Of a DNA stretch of 23,947 nt, positions 15,176 through 22,650 are shown in pieces. Location of the stretch: the IMG/VR virus record IMGVR_UViG_3300007540_000105, positions 1-23,947 of that record, one strand, 5' to 3'. The position numbers and the translations under genes were made by a program. Every line of letters begins with the position of its first letter. Positions within the stretch are counted from its first letter, which is position 1. Below the pieces are notes generated by a model that was not told the DNA's origin, ran no database searches, and saw nothing but the letters and a program-made list of their open reading frames with translations. Source of the stretch: a virus.

Positions 15176-17996
15176 CAGCCTGCGCAGTTTCTATGGCATC
15201 ATCAACGTCAAAAAAGTCTGGGTGTCCCCCGTCCAATATCAGGCAGTGGACAGGAGGGTTGCTTATTTTCATACCCTTAGTGACGCGCTTGACCTCTGCG
15301 TCTTTGAATATCCCCTTCGCCTTCAGCAGCTTCAGGGTTTCGGCATAGTCTATCTGATATTCCACACAGTGCTTTTTGAATGGTTTTGTTACGATGTATA
15401 TGTTCTTCGTGTCTGGCTCATAACGTATACGTAGTTCCCCATAGGTAGGGTCAAGCGCCGGAGGGGCGTCCAGCATACTGCGGGCATCTGCATCGCCCTT
15501 GATTACCAACGTGCTTTTGATATTGGAGTTCATGTAATCACCGATAATGCTTACTACGTCCACAACAGGGGCACTGACTTGGCTGCGCATCGTGTCGATC
15601 ATTTCCATTGTGTAATTCAAGATCGGTTTCAAATCCCACGACATTAGGCCACACTTGTCTTGTGCGATCATCCCACCGGCAATGTTGGATGCAGCTACCG
15701 CGGACCATATGCGCTCCCGCTGCGTCAGCCCCAATTCACGGTCAAGGTTCGTCTGCACGCGTCCCACTAGGTCTATGGCTTGCTTCTTATTCTCTACCAG
15801 CCAGCGTATGTATTTAGGACCGGCGTGGCCGTAATTTTGTAGCAACTGGTGATCGAACAACTGTTTGGCTTCTGCTTGGTCTATGGCGTTCACCTGCCGT
15901 ATATGGTACTCAAGCAACCGCATCATTTCACCATCCGCTCCAGTCTTCTTACCACCTAGCTTCTGATAAAATGACGAGTTGGAGGAGCATAGGGCAATTG
16001 TCTGCCAAGAGGTAAGGTTCTGGCGCAGTTCGTTCGTGCTGCCCTTCATACGCTCCTTACCCTTACCCTGCGACACACTGTACGCAAGGGTGGAGAACTC
16101 CCCGTCACTCATATTGGTCATTTCGTCTATGGTGTACGGCAGGTTGTTATAGACACCAAGACGCGTAATCTTCGCGTTCATTGTGTCTTCCTTAATGGTG
16201 CACATCCCTTCGGGGGAGCCGTATACGCTGTTACACATATGCAGAATTGTAGTCTTGCCCGTACCAGAAGTAGGGTAGATCATATTCACGATAGCACCGC
16301 GCTGCCCTGTAAACTTCAGCAGGGGCGAGCCAAACGCCGTCAGGGCTGCAAATGCGTGGGGTTCGAGGCCCGGACGCCCATAGAGGTCAAATACTTCCTT
16401 CCACTTCTCAAACGTGCCCTTGGGGCCGCTATGGGGTATAAGTGGGGCCGTGGTCGTGGAGGGAGGGCTGTTATGGAACCCATCCGCTGCTACTTCCACA
16501 TCACCAATGATAAATTTGGTATCCTTGTCGGCCCACCCAAACTGCACACGCATGTTTTCTCTCCTTCGACTGTTGTTTTGTAAATCGGTTATCATCCGTA
16601 TGATATAGGTTACCAACCATCGGAATTGCTTATCCTCGCAGGCTACCCCTTGGGATGCTAGTACGTCACGCCAATCCCCGTTGCCCTTGATTGCTTTAAG
16701 GGGCACCGTGAACTCCTGCACCCCCTCTGCTGGTAGGTGTAGGCGCATGAGCAATGTCTCACCATCTATGGGGTCGTACATACGCTTCACTACATATAGA
16801 TCGTTACAATATACTAGCCTAGGCTCTGATTCTTCGTCTAGTGCCTCTAACCATATACCGCCCCCCTTGGGCCGCGTGAAACCCCATGGGGGTTCTGGTA
16901 TTTTATATACTATGCCATCTTCCGTTAATTCCCGCTCTTCTTCCGTCGAGGGGACTACGATCTTGCCTAGCTGGATAGGGGTCTTTATCTTGCCCCAATG
17001 CGGGCATGACGGACATATGTTTGGGTTTTCTTGGTCAAATATTGCGCAGCTTTGTGGGCCACCTGTATTGGCGGCTTTTTTGTCTGCGTCCACAGGGTTG
17101 TAGCCGGGGTGGGCTTGAGACAGACTCGTTATCGCCTTGTCACGCTCAATGCACTTGTCTGCTACCGATAGCGCCGCACGCCATAAAGGCTCCGAAAGGG
17201 TGGCGTTGTTGTTTACGCAGTATGTAAGCTGATCGCATCCGTCACCGGCAAGGGTGCGGTCAATGATACGCTTGAAGCTGGTGTCCGTTGCGTCCAGCAG
17301 CTTCTCCCCAAGTTTGGTCTTTCCTCTTGGGGCGTTACCAAACAGGCTGCCCCCTGCCACTGGCGTAGCTACTGAGGCTATCAGGTTCGATATGAAGGGC
17401 GTAGCAAACTCGCTAAGGCTCTGCGGGGTATATTTGTCCTGCATTACCGTTACGTCTCTAGGCGTATCTTCCTTGAAGTTCTTTGTGCCCGGAATACGCA
17501 GGATGCGGGACACTTCAAAGACAGAAGGGTCAATAAGCAGCCCATGTTCCATACATCGGGCCTTTAGCTGCGCCGCTACAGGTTCCCACTGTTCTCTGGT
17601 AGCATCTTCCGCCAACGGCCAATATACGTGAACCCCACCCCCGCTGCTAACAACGATAGGTCTTTTCATACCTACTTCTTTTATGAACCCTCGCAGAGCA
17701 TCTATAGCCTCGTCTTGGGTTGCATAGCCCTTGCCAGCTTTGGCCTTGTCTTCGCCGCAGTCTATGTCTAGCCAGAAAGCACGAAGCGCCTGCACGTTGG
17801 GCTTTGTGCGGCCATCTTTTGTTTTGAATTTTGCGAGGGAGAAGAAAACATTGCGCTTCTGTGCAACCATAGTGGGTACGTAAGCATCCACTTCTGCGCG
17901 GGTCTTGAAAAACTTTTGTACGATGCTACCTTTGATGCTTACTACGCAGAACCACCCTCCGGTGGGCTGCACAATATCCATAAGATCAATAGTCAC
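15159..17996 (-). CDS. Primase-helicase fusion (AEP-type primase plus DUF927/SF3-like ATPase)
   Basis: This 945-residue protein starts at a GTG preceded by GATGGGG at suitable spacing. Residues 70-180 look like an archaeo-eukaryotic primase/polymerase (AEP) core: WLDID with Asp77 and Asp79, SSGGGVHVYW with His123, and VSRILRIPGTKNFK with Arg164/Arg167. Residues 317-333 hold a possible zinc site (Cys317, Cys328, Cys331, His333). The C-terminal half is a helicase-type ATPase with Walker A PTSGTGKTT (Lys581), Walker B YTIDE (Asp624, Glu625) and a sensor-like CSSNSS (about 670-675). The preceding QFGWADKDTKF recalls DUF927 helicases. It should prime and unwind DNA at the phage fork. It follows the HTH gene by 41 bases and overlaps the last small gene. 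Families are assigned from motifs; no polymerase gene is present in the window. Confidence 0.82.
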   Translation of the reverse strand: MTIDLMDIVQPTGGWFCVVSIKGSIVQKFFKTRAEVDAYVPTMVAQKRNVFFSLAKFKTKDGRTKPNVQALRAFWLDIDCGEDKAKAGKGYATQDEAIDALRGFIKEVGMKRPIVVSSGGGVHVYWPLAEDATREQWEPVAAQLKARCMEHGLLIDPSVFEVSRILRIPGTKNFKEDTPRDVTVMQDKYTPQSLSEFATPFISNLIASVATPVAGGSLFGNAPRGKTKLGEKLLDATDTSFKRIIDRTLAGDGCDQLTYCVNNNATLSEPLWRAALSVADKCIERDKAITSLSQAHPGYNPVDADKKAANTGGPQSCAIFDQENPNICPSCPHWGKIKTPIQLGKIVVPSTEEERELTEDGIVYKIPEPPWGFTRPKGGGIWLEALDEESEPRLVYCNDLYVVKRMYDPIDGETLLMRLHLPAEGVQEFTVPLKAIKGNGDWRDVLASQGVACEDKQFRWLVTYIIRMITDLQNNSRRRENMRVQFGWADKDTKFIIGDVEVAADGFHNSPPSTTTAPLIPHSGPKGTFEKWKEVFDLYGRPGLEPHAFAALTAFGSPLLKFTGQRGAIVNMIYPTSGTGKTTILHMCNSVYGSPEGMCTIKEDTMNAKITRLGVYNNLPYTIDEMTNMSDGEFSTLAYSVSQGKGKERMKGSTNELRQNLTSWQTIALCSSNSSFYQKLGGKKTGADGEMMRLLEYHIRQVNAIDQAEAKQLFDHQLLQNYGHAGPKYIRWLVENKKQAIDLVGRVQTNLDRELGLTQRERIWSAVAASNIAGGMIAQDKCGLMSWDLKPILNYTMEMIDTMRSQVSAPVVDVVSIIGDYMNSNIKSTLVIKGDADARSMLDAPPALDPTYGELRIRYEPDTKNIYIVTKPFKKHCVEYQIDYAETLKLLKAKGIFKDAEVKRVTKGMKISNPPVHCLILDGGHPDFFDVDDAIETAQAGGDDS

Positions 17997-18010
17997 AGTG
18001 CAGCCCCATC

Positions 18011-18020
18011 CAATATATTG
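18011..18020. promoter_or_regulatory. 10-base perfect palindrome between HTH and primase genes (possible operator)
   Basis: CAATATATTG reads the same on both strands and sits in the 39-base gap between the HTH gene's stop and the primase start, upstream of its ribosome binding site. It could be bound by the adjacent HTH protein. A palindrome of this length is expected about twenty times by chance in a sequence this long, so only its location makes it worth listing. Confidence 0.2.
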
Positions 18021-18035
18021 TTTGAAAGCCCCTCG

Positions 18036-18269
18036 TCACGCGGAGGCGTTTGATATGAATTTTCGTATTTGCGCAGTATGCTCTTTGCTAGGCTCGAAGG
18101 CCCCACGAAACCATAGGTATATGGTTTGGCGTGAAACACCTAGCGTTGAAGCAGCGTGGTGGACGGGTATGCTTTTTGATATGCACACCCGCCCTAGTCT
18201 TACTCCTAGCTTGGTATCATCAGCTAAGGCATTTTGCGCTACGAGGTTTGTGTCGTAGCCTCTAGCCAT
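18036..18269 (-). CDS. Helix-turn-helix DNA-binding protein
   Basis: This 77-residue protein starts at the ATG that overlaps the stop of the upstream SSB-like gene (TAATG); AGAGGAAA lies about 6 bases before it. A longer start 24 bases upstream would lie inside that gene and is less likely. Residues 33-54 form a helix-turn-helix: SIPVHHAASTLGVSRQTIYL followed by WFRG, with the classic small residue in the turn and SRQT at the start of the recognition helix. A short basic/helical tail follows (PSKEHTAQIRKFI). It resembles small phage regulators in which a GVSR.T(I/V)Y.WF core binds operator DNA. It sits between SSB-like and primase genes, so it may regulate this block or act in replication. 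It has no sensor or dimerisation domain beyond the short tails. Confidence 0.78.
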   Translation of the reverse strand: MARGYDTNLVAQNALADDTKLGVRLGRVCISKSIPVHHAASTLGVSRQTIYLWFRGAFEPSKEHTAQIRKFISNASA

Positions 18270-19246
18270 TAGCTTTCCTCTTCGTCGCCCCAATCTTTAA
18301 GCACTTGGGATAGGTCGCGCTTCTTCGGGGGTTCTGGGGGTGTGGCTTTCTTCTTTTTATTCACCACAGGTTCGGCGTCGTCTTCCGCGCTCTCAAAGAA
18401 GCCAGCGTTGGCAGTTGCCGCTTGCTCTACGGGTTCCTTTGGTATTGGAGCCGGTGCGTCTTCTTCATCGTCAGGCTCTTCCTGCGCTACTGCTGGCTTC
18501 TTGGCCACCTTGTCGGTCTGCGATACTTGCAGGGACACGTAGGACTCTGCTTCTGGCGTCTGCTGCGCTGCGATAACGGCATCAAATTCTGCGTCCGTCA
18601 GGTTCCGCACAGGTTTGAAATTGACCTTCATGGTGGGTGAAGATTTGTCGAAGGACACTCTGGTTACTACCGTATCAGGGCTTTCGTTATGGGCCACCAA
18701 GAATTTCGTGTAGCTTTCAAACGGGTGTGTGTTGCCATCCCCCTTGCCAAACAGCGAAGCCGCAGGGATGTTCATCTGGTACAACTCACCCTCGGGGTCA
18801 CCCATAAGCATGACTGCCAACCTACGGTTGTAGCGGCAAGCGCGTTTTCCAGAACTGCCAGAACCCTTCACGTTTTGTGGGCAGGTAGCACATTTCTTGC
18901 TCTGCGGGTCAGTGGCACCTGCATCTGGTACATCACCAAGGTTAGACCAGCAATCCGGCAGGGTTGCTGCCCCGTTCGGGTCATACGCCGCCTCGTAGTA
19001 GGTGCGCGAAACAGCAGGTAAAGCGTTCACTACGATGATATTGATTTCATCAGCGACAGGGTTGCCGACAGGTTCGCCGTTCACCATACGTTTGAACTGG
19101 TGCTGCGAATTAAGGGCTACGCGGCGCGTGGTGCCCATGCCCTGATTGTCTTTAACCTGCTGGCCTAACGAGGTCAGCTTGCCGGTGCGCTTCGTTGCTA
19201 CTACTGCGCCTTTGTCTTCAAAAATAGTCAGATTGGTATCAGTCAT
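18269..19246 (-). CDS. Probable single-stranded DNA-binding protein with Cys cluster and acidic tail
   Basis: This 325-residue protein starts at an ATG with GAGG six bases upstream. Residues 20-240 appear to be one folded unit. Within it, Cys99, Cys119, Cys122 and Cys137 (contexts LPDCW, KKCATCPQN, KRACRYNRRLAVM) could bind one zinc ion. Strand-like segments follow (GELYQMNIPAASLFG, TMKVNFKPV). Residues 245-310 are a disordered Asp/Glu/Pro/Lys-rich linker, and the end is DLSQVLKDWGDEEES. A disordered linker plus an acidic C-terminal tip is the architecture of phage ssDNA-binding proteins such as T7 gp2.5 and of bacterial SSB, where the tail recruits partners. I recall similar four-Cys proteins in marine phages, usually unannotated. 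The position just upstream of HTH and primase-helicase agrees. The ssDNA-binding role is inferred. Confidence 0.62.
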   Translation of the reverse strand: MTDTNLTIFEDKGAVVATKRTGKLTSLGQQVKDNQGMGTTRRVALNSQHQFKRMVNGEPVGNPVADEINIIVVNALPAVSRTYYEAAYDPNGAATLPDCWSNLGDVPDAGATDPQSKKCATCPQNVKGSGSSGKRACRYNRRLAVMLMGDPEGELYQMNIPAASLFGKGDGNTHPFESYTKFLVAHNESPDTVVTRVSFDKSSPTMKVNFKPVRNLTDAEFDAVIAAQQTPEAESYVSLQVSQTDKVAKKPAVAQEEPDDEEDAPAPIPKEPVEQAATANAGFFESAEDDAEPVVNKKKKATPPEPPKKRDLSQVLKDWGDEEES

Positions 19247-19253
19247 ATTCGCC

Positions 19254-19670
19254 TCACTTGTTGGATGGTTTACGTACTTGGATGGTGTATTTGCGGTCTG
19301 TATTCAAACCTACTGGATGCTTGTCGGGGTGGTCCTCAAGGAACTGCCGCATAGCCCCATTGTTGACGCGCTTTTCCAGCAGGTAGGGGGCGTTATTCTG
19401 CACAATAAATTCGTGCATTGCCTCCCAATCGCTGGCCCAAAACCGTTCAGTAACGCGTCTGGACACTGTACCAACAGGGGTTTTGATACTATCTGCCCCT
19501 AGTCTGTTACACTCGTCCAGCAACGCATTGCTTACGGTTTCAAGGTTCTCTTTGAGTGGTGCTAGCCTTTCCTTCAGGGCTTCTTCCTGTTCGGCTATGC
19601 TAGCGCGTAGGCCTGTATATGCTTTCACAAGTGTCGGCATATCAAGCCCTGTTTCGGGTTCTTCGGTCAT
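19254..19670 (-). CDS. Helical phage protein of unknown function
   Basis: I chose the ATG at 19670 (138 residues) because GGAG lies six bases upstream and because the predicted promoter would start RNA near 19687. An ATG four codons earlier (19682) would be almost leaderless. Residues about 12-56 are strongly helical and charged (SIAEQEEALKERLAPLKENL), likely a coiled coil. The rest has SIKTPVGTVSRRVTERFWAS, a WEAM helix, EKRVNNGAMRQFLEDHP and a final strand KYTIQVRK. The combination of a coiled coil, a (S/T)(I/V)KT..GT strand pair and a terminal VR strand recurs in phage proteins next to ssDNA-binding genes, but I know no assigned function. It lies seven bases upstream of the SSB-like gene, so a partnership in replication or recombination is possible. 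Confidence 0.68.
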   Translation of the reverse strand: MTEEPETGLDMPTLVKAYTGLRASIAEQEEALKERLAPLKENLETVSNALLDECNRLGADSIKTPVGTVSRRVTERFWASDWEAMHEFIVQNNAPYLLEKRVNNGAMRQFLEDHPDKHPVGLNTDRKYTIQVRKPSNK

Positions 19671-19693
19671 AGTTTGCTCCATTGCCTACTCTA

Positions 19694-19720
19694 GTTATAG
19701 ATGATGTTTTACATTGTCAA
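19694..19720 (-). promoter_or_regulatory. Sigma70-like promoter for the SSB/HTH/primase block
   Basis: Read on the minus strand, a perfect -35 box TTGACA (19720-19715) is followed after 15 bases by TATAAC (19699-19694), five of six matches to the -10 consensus. It lies in the 51-base gap directly after the SNF2 gene's stop and directly before the next gene. The 15-base spacer is shorter than the usual 16-18. The start of transcription would be near 19687. Confidence 0.58.
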
Positions 19721-19721
19721 G

Positions 19722-21263
19722 CTAGTTTTCAATCTCCATACGATATAAATCAATTATTTTTTGATGGTTCGCAATATTCCCGTTCAGCATCTTGTACAGG
19801 TGGTCCTCAACAGGACTGCCCTTTATGTGTACGATGGTCATGGGGTTGTGCTGGCCCGGACGGTTTATGCGGGCATTGGCTTGCAGGTAAGTCTCAACGC
19901 TCGTTACTGGGGCGTACCAGATTATTGTGTTTGCTGCCGTAAGGGTAAGGCCATGGGACGCCGCCTGTGGTTGTATCAGCAGCACTTTGGTGCTGTTCCC
20001 CTCCTGAAAGCCTTTCACTATTTCGCTGCGTCGATTAACTGAAACCTTACCGTTGATTATGTCCGACTCCACCCCCGCCTTGTCCAAAGCATTTTTCAAC
20101 AGGTTTATGGTGTGGGTGAAGGGGATGAACACCAAAACCTTATGGCTGCTCTCGTTGATCGCCTCTAACACTACGTTAAGTCTGTTGCTTACATCAAACT
20201 CCATCGTGTCACCATCGTCGGTGTACGCCGCGCCCCCGCTGATCTGGAGCAGTTTGTTTATGTTTGTGGCTGCGTTAATAGAGGTAACGTCTTCACCCCC
20301 GGCGGAGATAAGCATCTGGGTCTTGAGGGTATTGTAATATTTCTGCTGCTGCGGTGTGAGGGGGGCTTCCCGCTCGACTATAGTAACTTCCGGTAGGTCT
20401 AGGCACTGATCTTTTTCAAACCGGATGGCAGGCTGCAAAGCACTATGTACTACGGTATCGGCATGGGCTTTGGGCACCCACTTGAACCGTGTTGCCTTGT
20501 ACATGACTTGATCGCGGAACGCGCCGTAGTATTTAGGTACTCCCTCTGGGTTGACCAGTTTTGCGAGGCCGTAAGCATCTACAGGGCTTTGTGCTGCTGG
20601 CGTACCAGTCAGCATCCACAGCCATGGTATCTTAGCCGCGAGGCGGTTCAACACCTTCCAGCGGGTTGTCTGTGAATTTTTATACGCGCTGGCTTCATCG
20701 ACCACTATCATGTCGAACCCACCCGCAAGGATTTCCTTCTCGACTACGGCTACGCCGTCAGGGTTAATGATTACAAACTCAGCCCCCACGGCAAGGATTT
20801 TCTTGCGTTGGGCTGCGCTCCCATGCGCCACAGAACAGGTCCGGTGCATGGCGAAGGTGAACAGGTCTTGCTGCCACGCTGATTTCATAATGGATAGGGG
20901 GCAGATAACCAGCACACGGCTGATTTCATTCTGCTTCATAAGATAATCTGCGCTCCATATAACTGAAGCGGTCTTGCCAGTCCCCTGCTCGTTGAAGCAG
21001 AACGCACGCTTGCGTATAGACAAGAAGGAGGAAGTGGTGCGCTGGTGGTCGAAGGGGTTAAATTTACCCGTCCAAGTGTAATCCCGCAGCATGGGGGATG
21101 GGGTGTCTGCGTAGCCCAATTCAGCAAGGGCTTTGGCTTCAGGGGTTCCCCAGAAGACAGCGGTTTCACCGCCTCCGATATCCTTATATCTCTTGATCTT
21201 CTTTTTTAGGGCTGACAGGTCCGTGTGCTGGAAGACCAGCGCCTTGTCTTCTACGATTTCCAT
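19722..21263 (-). CDS. SNF2-type superfamily 2 helicase/ATPase
   Basis: This 513-residue protein has the full set of SF2 motifs. FNEQGTGKTAS is motif I with Lys97. VLVICPLSIMKSAWQQD is motif Ia. VVDEASAYKN is motif II with Asp189-Glu190. MLTGTPAAQ is motif III (219-222). QANARINRPGQ is motif VI with Arg465 and Arg468. PFDHQRTTSSFL (about 70-81) is the Q-like motif of SNF2 proteins. It is a compact, two-RecA-domain enzyme with no extra targeting domain, as is usual in phages. It probably translocates on double-stranded DNA, for example to remodel branched or protein-bound DNA in replication or recombination. It follows the small HNH gene by six bases and is separated from the genes downstream by a predicted promoter. 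Family assignment is firm; the biological role is inferred. Confidence 0.9.
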   Translation of the reverse strand: MEIVEDKALVFQHTDLSALKKKIKRYKDIGGGETAVFWGTPEAKALAELGYADTPSPMLRDYTWTGKFNPFDHQRTTSSFLSIRKRAFCFNEQGTGKTASVIWSADYLMKQNEISRVLVICPLSIMKSAWQQDLFTFAMHRTCSVAHGSAAQRKKILAVGAEFVIINPDGVAVVEKEILAGGFDMIVVDEASAYKNSQTTRWKVLNRLAAKIPWLWMLTGTPAAQSPVDAYGLAKLVNPEGVPKYYGAFRDQVMYKATRFKWVPKAHADTVVHSALQPAIRFEKDQCLDLPEVTIVEREAPLTPQQQKYYNTLKTQMLISAGGEDVTSINAATNINKLLQISGGAAYTDDGDTMEFDVSNRLNVVLEAINESSHKVLVFIPFTHTINLLKNALDKAGVESDIINGKVSVNRRSEIVKGFQEGNSTKVLLIQPQAASHGLTLTAANTIIWYAPVTSVETYLQANARINRPGQHNPMTIVHIKGSPVEDHLYKMLNGNIANHQKIIDLYRMEIEN

Positions 21264-21269
21264 ACTTGC

Positions 21270-21524
21270 TCATTTCCCGTTGCGTTTTGCTCTATTCTTG
21301 CTCCGCGAGATTACTTTCAGGTTGCTAGCCTTGTTGGTCCCGCCTTTAGATATCGGCTTCGTGTGGTCTACGTCTTTGCCGTCACCCTTCTTGGCCTTCC
21401 CCGCCTCCACCATCTTGGCTCTGGCAGCGTTGGTTTTGGCCCGCCGCTTCTTGTACACCTCAGTACCGCCGTACTTCTCGTACTCTTTTTTGAAATTACG
21501 GGAAGATTTATCCTTGTATGGCAT
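21270..21524 (-). CDS. Small HNH endonuclease-like protein
   Basis: This 84-residue basic protein has an HNH-type core at its C-terminus: DVDHTKPISKGGTNKASNLK, then VISRSKNRAKR. Asp53-His54 would supply the first metal-proximal His, Asn64 the middle residue and Asn77 the last position (HNN variant). Residues 10-45 are Lys/Arg-rich and helical. The structural CxxC pairs found in many HNH enzymes are absent, so it is a minimal form of the kind common in phages, where HNH proteins nick DNA during packaging or act as homing or recombination nucleases. It starts inside the 3' end of an HNH-like relic upstream and ends six bases before the SNF2 gene. The role here is not determined by the sequence. 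Confidence 0.72.
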   Translation of the reverse strand: MPYKDKSSRNFKKEYEKYGGTEVYKKRRAKTNAARAKMVEAGKAKKGDGKDVDHTKPISKGGTNKASNLKVISRSKNRAKRNGK

Positions 21525-21663
21525 GTTCAGTTACCTTTTTGCACCAGTTAACGAAGTCTTCAGGGGTTAAGTTACCACGAAACTTGTTAATAGCAACGCA
21601 CACTAGCTGCACATTGCCTTTAGTATACGCGCCACCAACATCGCTGCGGTTTCTTTGTCTTGC
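21508..21663 (-). pseudogene. C-terminal relic of a second HNH-family endonuclease
   Basis: Directly after the TGA of the 51-residue gene, the same frame stays open for 51 codons with no ATG. It reads RNRSDVGGAYTKGNVQLVC, then VAINKFRGNLTPEDFVNWC and KKVTEHAIQG. The pattern (D)R.D...GYT.(G/D)N(V/I)QLVC..(I/V)N..(K/R)G.(L/M)(T/S).E(D/E)F..WC is the C-terminal part of phage HNH-type nucleases. The expected N-terminal zinc and catalytic His part is missing, and the DRID motif has decayed. I therefore call it a truncated remnant. It overlaps the start of the intact small HNH gene by 17 bases. Readthrough of the TGA would fuse it to an unrelated protein, and I see no reason to propose that. Confidence 0.55.
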
Positions 21664-21819
21664 TCAGTCATTATAATCTTTCCTATATCTCTTGATCTTA
21701 CCTTCACGCCAGAAATCTACTTCCTGCATTTCTCCGTGGATTATCCAGACTGCTTCCTCTGGTTCCTCCACTTCCAACTCCCTACGTCTACCATCGTAGT
21801 ACATAACAGAAATCAACAT
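21664..21819 (-). CDS. 51-residue phage protein, unknown function
   Basis: The ATG at 21819 has AAGGAG eight bases upstream and follows the nuclease gene's stop by four bases. A GTG ten codons earlier would overlap that gene and has no clear ribosome binding site. The protein starts MLISVMYYDGRRRELEVEEP, continues with EEAVWIIHGEMQEVDFWREG and ends KIKRYRKDYND. It alternates strand-like and charged segments, suggesting a small beta-rich domain. No known motif is visible. Its position in the replication operon is the only functional clue. Confidence 0.6.
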   Translation of the reverse strand: MLISVMYYDGRRRELEVEEPEEAVWIIHGEMQEVDFWREGKIKRYRKDYND

Positions 21820-21823
21820 GCTC

Positions 21824-22495
21824 CTATCTCCTTTGCTTCCAATGCTCACAACTAGTCACAGGGCACCAACCGCATAACCCACTAGTTTTGGGGTTCCATA
21901 CGTCCATCTTGGTACACATTTCCAAATCGTCTAGTTGTTCCTTGAACACAGACAGGTACGCATCGCGGCGGTCCACCGTGTGTTTTCTTGGGAAGAAATC
22001 CTTTGTCACTACATATAGCAGCGCAGACTTAATAACTTCCAAATCCGGGCGAAGAACAAACAACGCACCAGCTAGTAGGTCCAACTGTTTCATGTCGGCG
22101 TACTTGGAATTTTTGCCTGTCTTATAATCTATCAGGTGGGCGGTGGTCCCGTTGATAATGACCAGATCAGCAATGCCCCGATACCACGCGTCTGGGTCGT
22201 CGAAATCACAGGGGGCGTACCCCTCGTCGGTTTTCTTAACCCCCAACTGCAACTCTGGGAACTTGTTCCCCTGTATCTCCTCCAATACGGTTACGAAAGG
22301 AGTGATAACATTAAATTTGTCTGGTATCACGGTGCCATCTTTGATGCGATTTTCCGCAGCCTCATGCACTAGGTTGCCGTAGCGGGCGGCTTCGCCGTAG
22401 CTATCCTTAACATCCTTCGCCACCTTCAGATGGTAATATTTCTTAGGGCACTGATCGAACGTCTTGATAGCACTGTAGGACCAAGGGAAACTCAT
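21824..22495 (-). CDS. Cas4/RecB-like PD-(D/E)XK exonuclease
   Basis: This 223-residue protein has the order of motifs seen in Cas4/RecB-family nucleases. SYSAIKTFDQCPKKYYHLK contains Cys16. GNLVHEAAE has His44-Glu45. RGIADLVII contains Asp110, LIDYKTGK contains Asp123 and Lys125 (the PD-(D/E)XK core), and KQLDLLAGAL is motif IV with Gln137. The C-terminus CGWCPVTSC supplies Cys208, Cys211 and Cys216. With Cys16 these give the four ligands of a Cas4/AddB-style iron-sulfur cluster. It probably resects DNA ends for recombination or replication. No cas genes or CRISPR repeats are nearby, so a phage recombination role is more likely than spacer acquisition. The start ATG overlaps the upstream stop (ATGA). 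Confidence 0.82.
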   Translation of the reverse strand: MSFPWSYSAIKTFDQCPKKYYHLKVAKDVKDSYGEAARYGNLVHEAAENRIKDGTVIPDKFNVITPFVTVLEEIQGNKFPELQLGVKKTDEGYAPCDFDDPDAWYRGIADLVIINGTTAHLIDYKTGKNSKYADMKQLDLLAGALFVLRPDLEVIKSALLYVVTKDFFPRKHTVDRRDAYLSVFKEQLDDLEMCTKMDVWNPKTSGLCGWCPVTSCEHWKQRR

Positions 22496-22650
22496 TCTTT
22501 TTCCCCCGCCATCGCCTTCAAGTGGCCTATCTCCGCATGAAGCGCATCTATCTCGGCGTTTTTGCGGTCTAACTCCTTAACTGCCTCCACCAGCCCAAAT
22601 GTGGCCGATGCGATCAGTATTTTGCGGGTTCCTTCATCCATGGTAGTCAT
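22492..22650 (-). CDS. 52-residue helical protein, unknown function
   Basis: The frame starts at ATG 22650 and ends in an ATGA overlap with the Cas4-like nuclease gene. The sequence is MTTMDEGTRKILIASATFGL, then VEAVKELDRKNAEIDALHAE and IGHLKAMAGEKE. Residues 20-48 follow a heptad-like pattern of Val, Leu, Ile and Ala and are probably a coiled coil. Close coupling to the nuclease start on one side and a 17-base overlap with the membrane miniprotein on the other supports it being a real gene. No family is recognised. Confidence 0.55.
   Translation of the reverse strand: MTTMDEGTRKILIASATFGLVEAVKELDRKNAEIDALHAEIGHLKAMAGEKE

Noticed and set aside
16355-16385. GGGTTCGAGGCCC resembling a tRNA T-arm
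   Set aside because: No acceptor, D or anticodon stems could be fitted around it, and it lies within the primase-helicase coding sequence.
21601-21669. Short minus-strand frame starting MTEQDKETAAMLVARILKAM
   Set aside because: It is only 22 codons, runs through the start of the HNH relic in another frame and has no support beyond an ATG.
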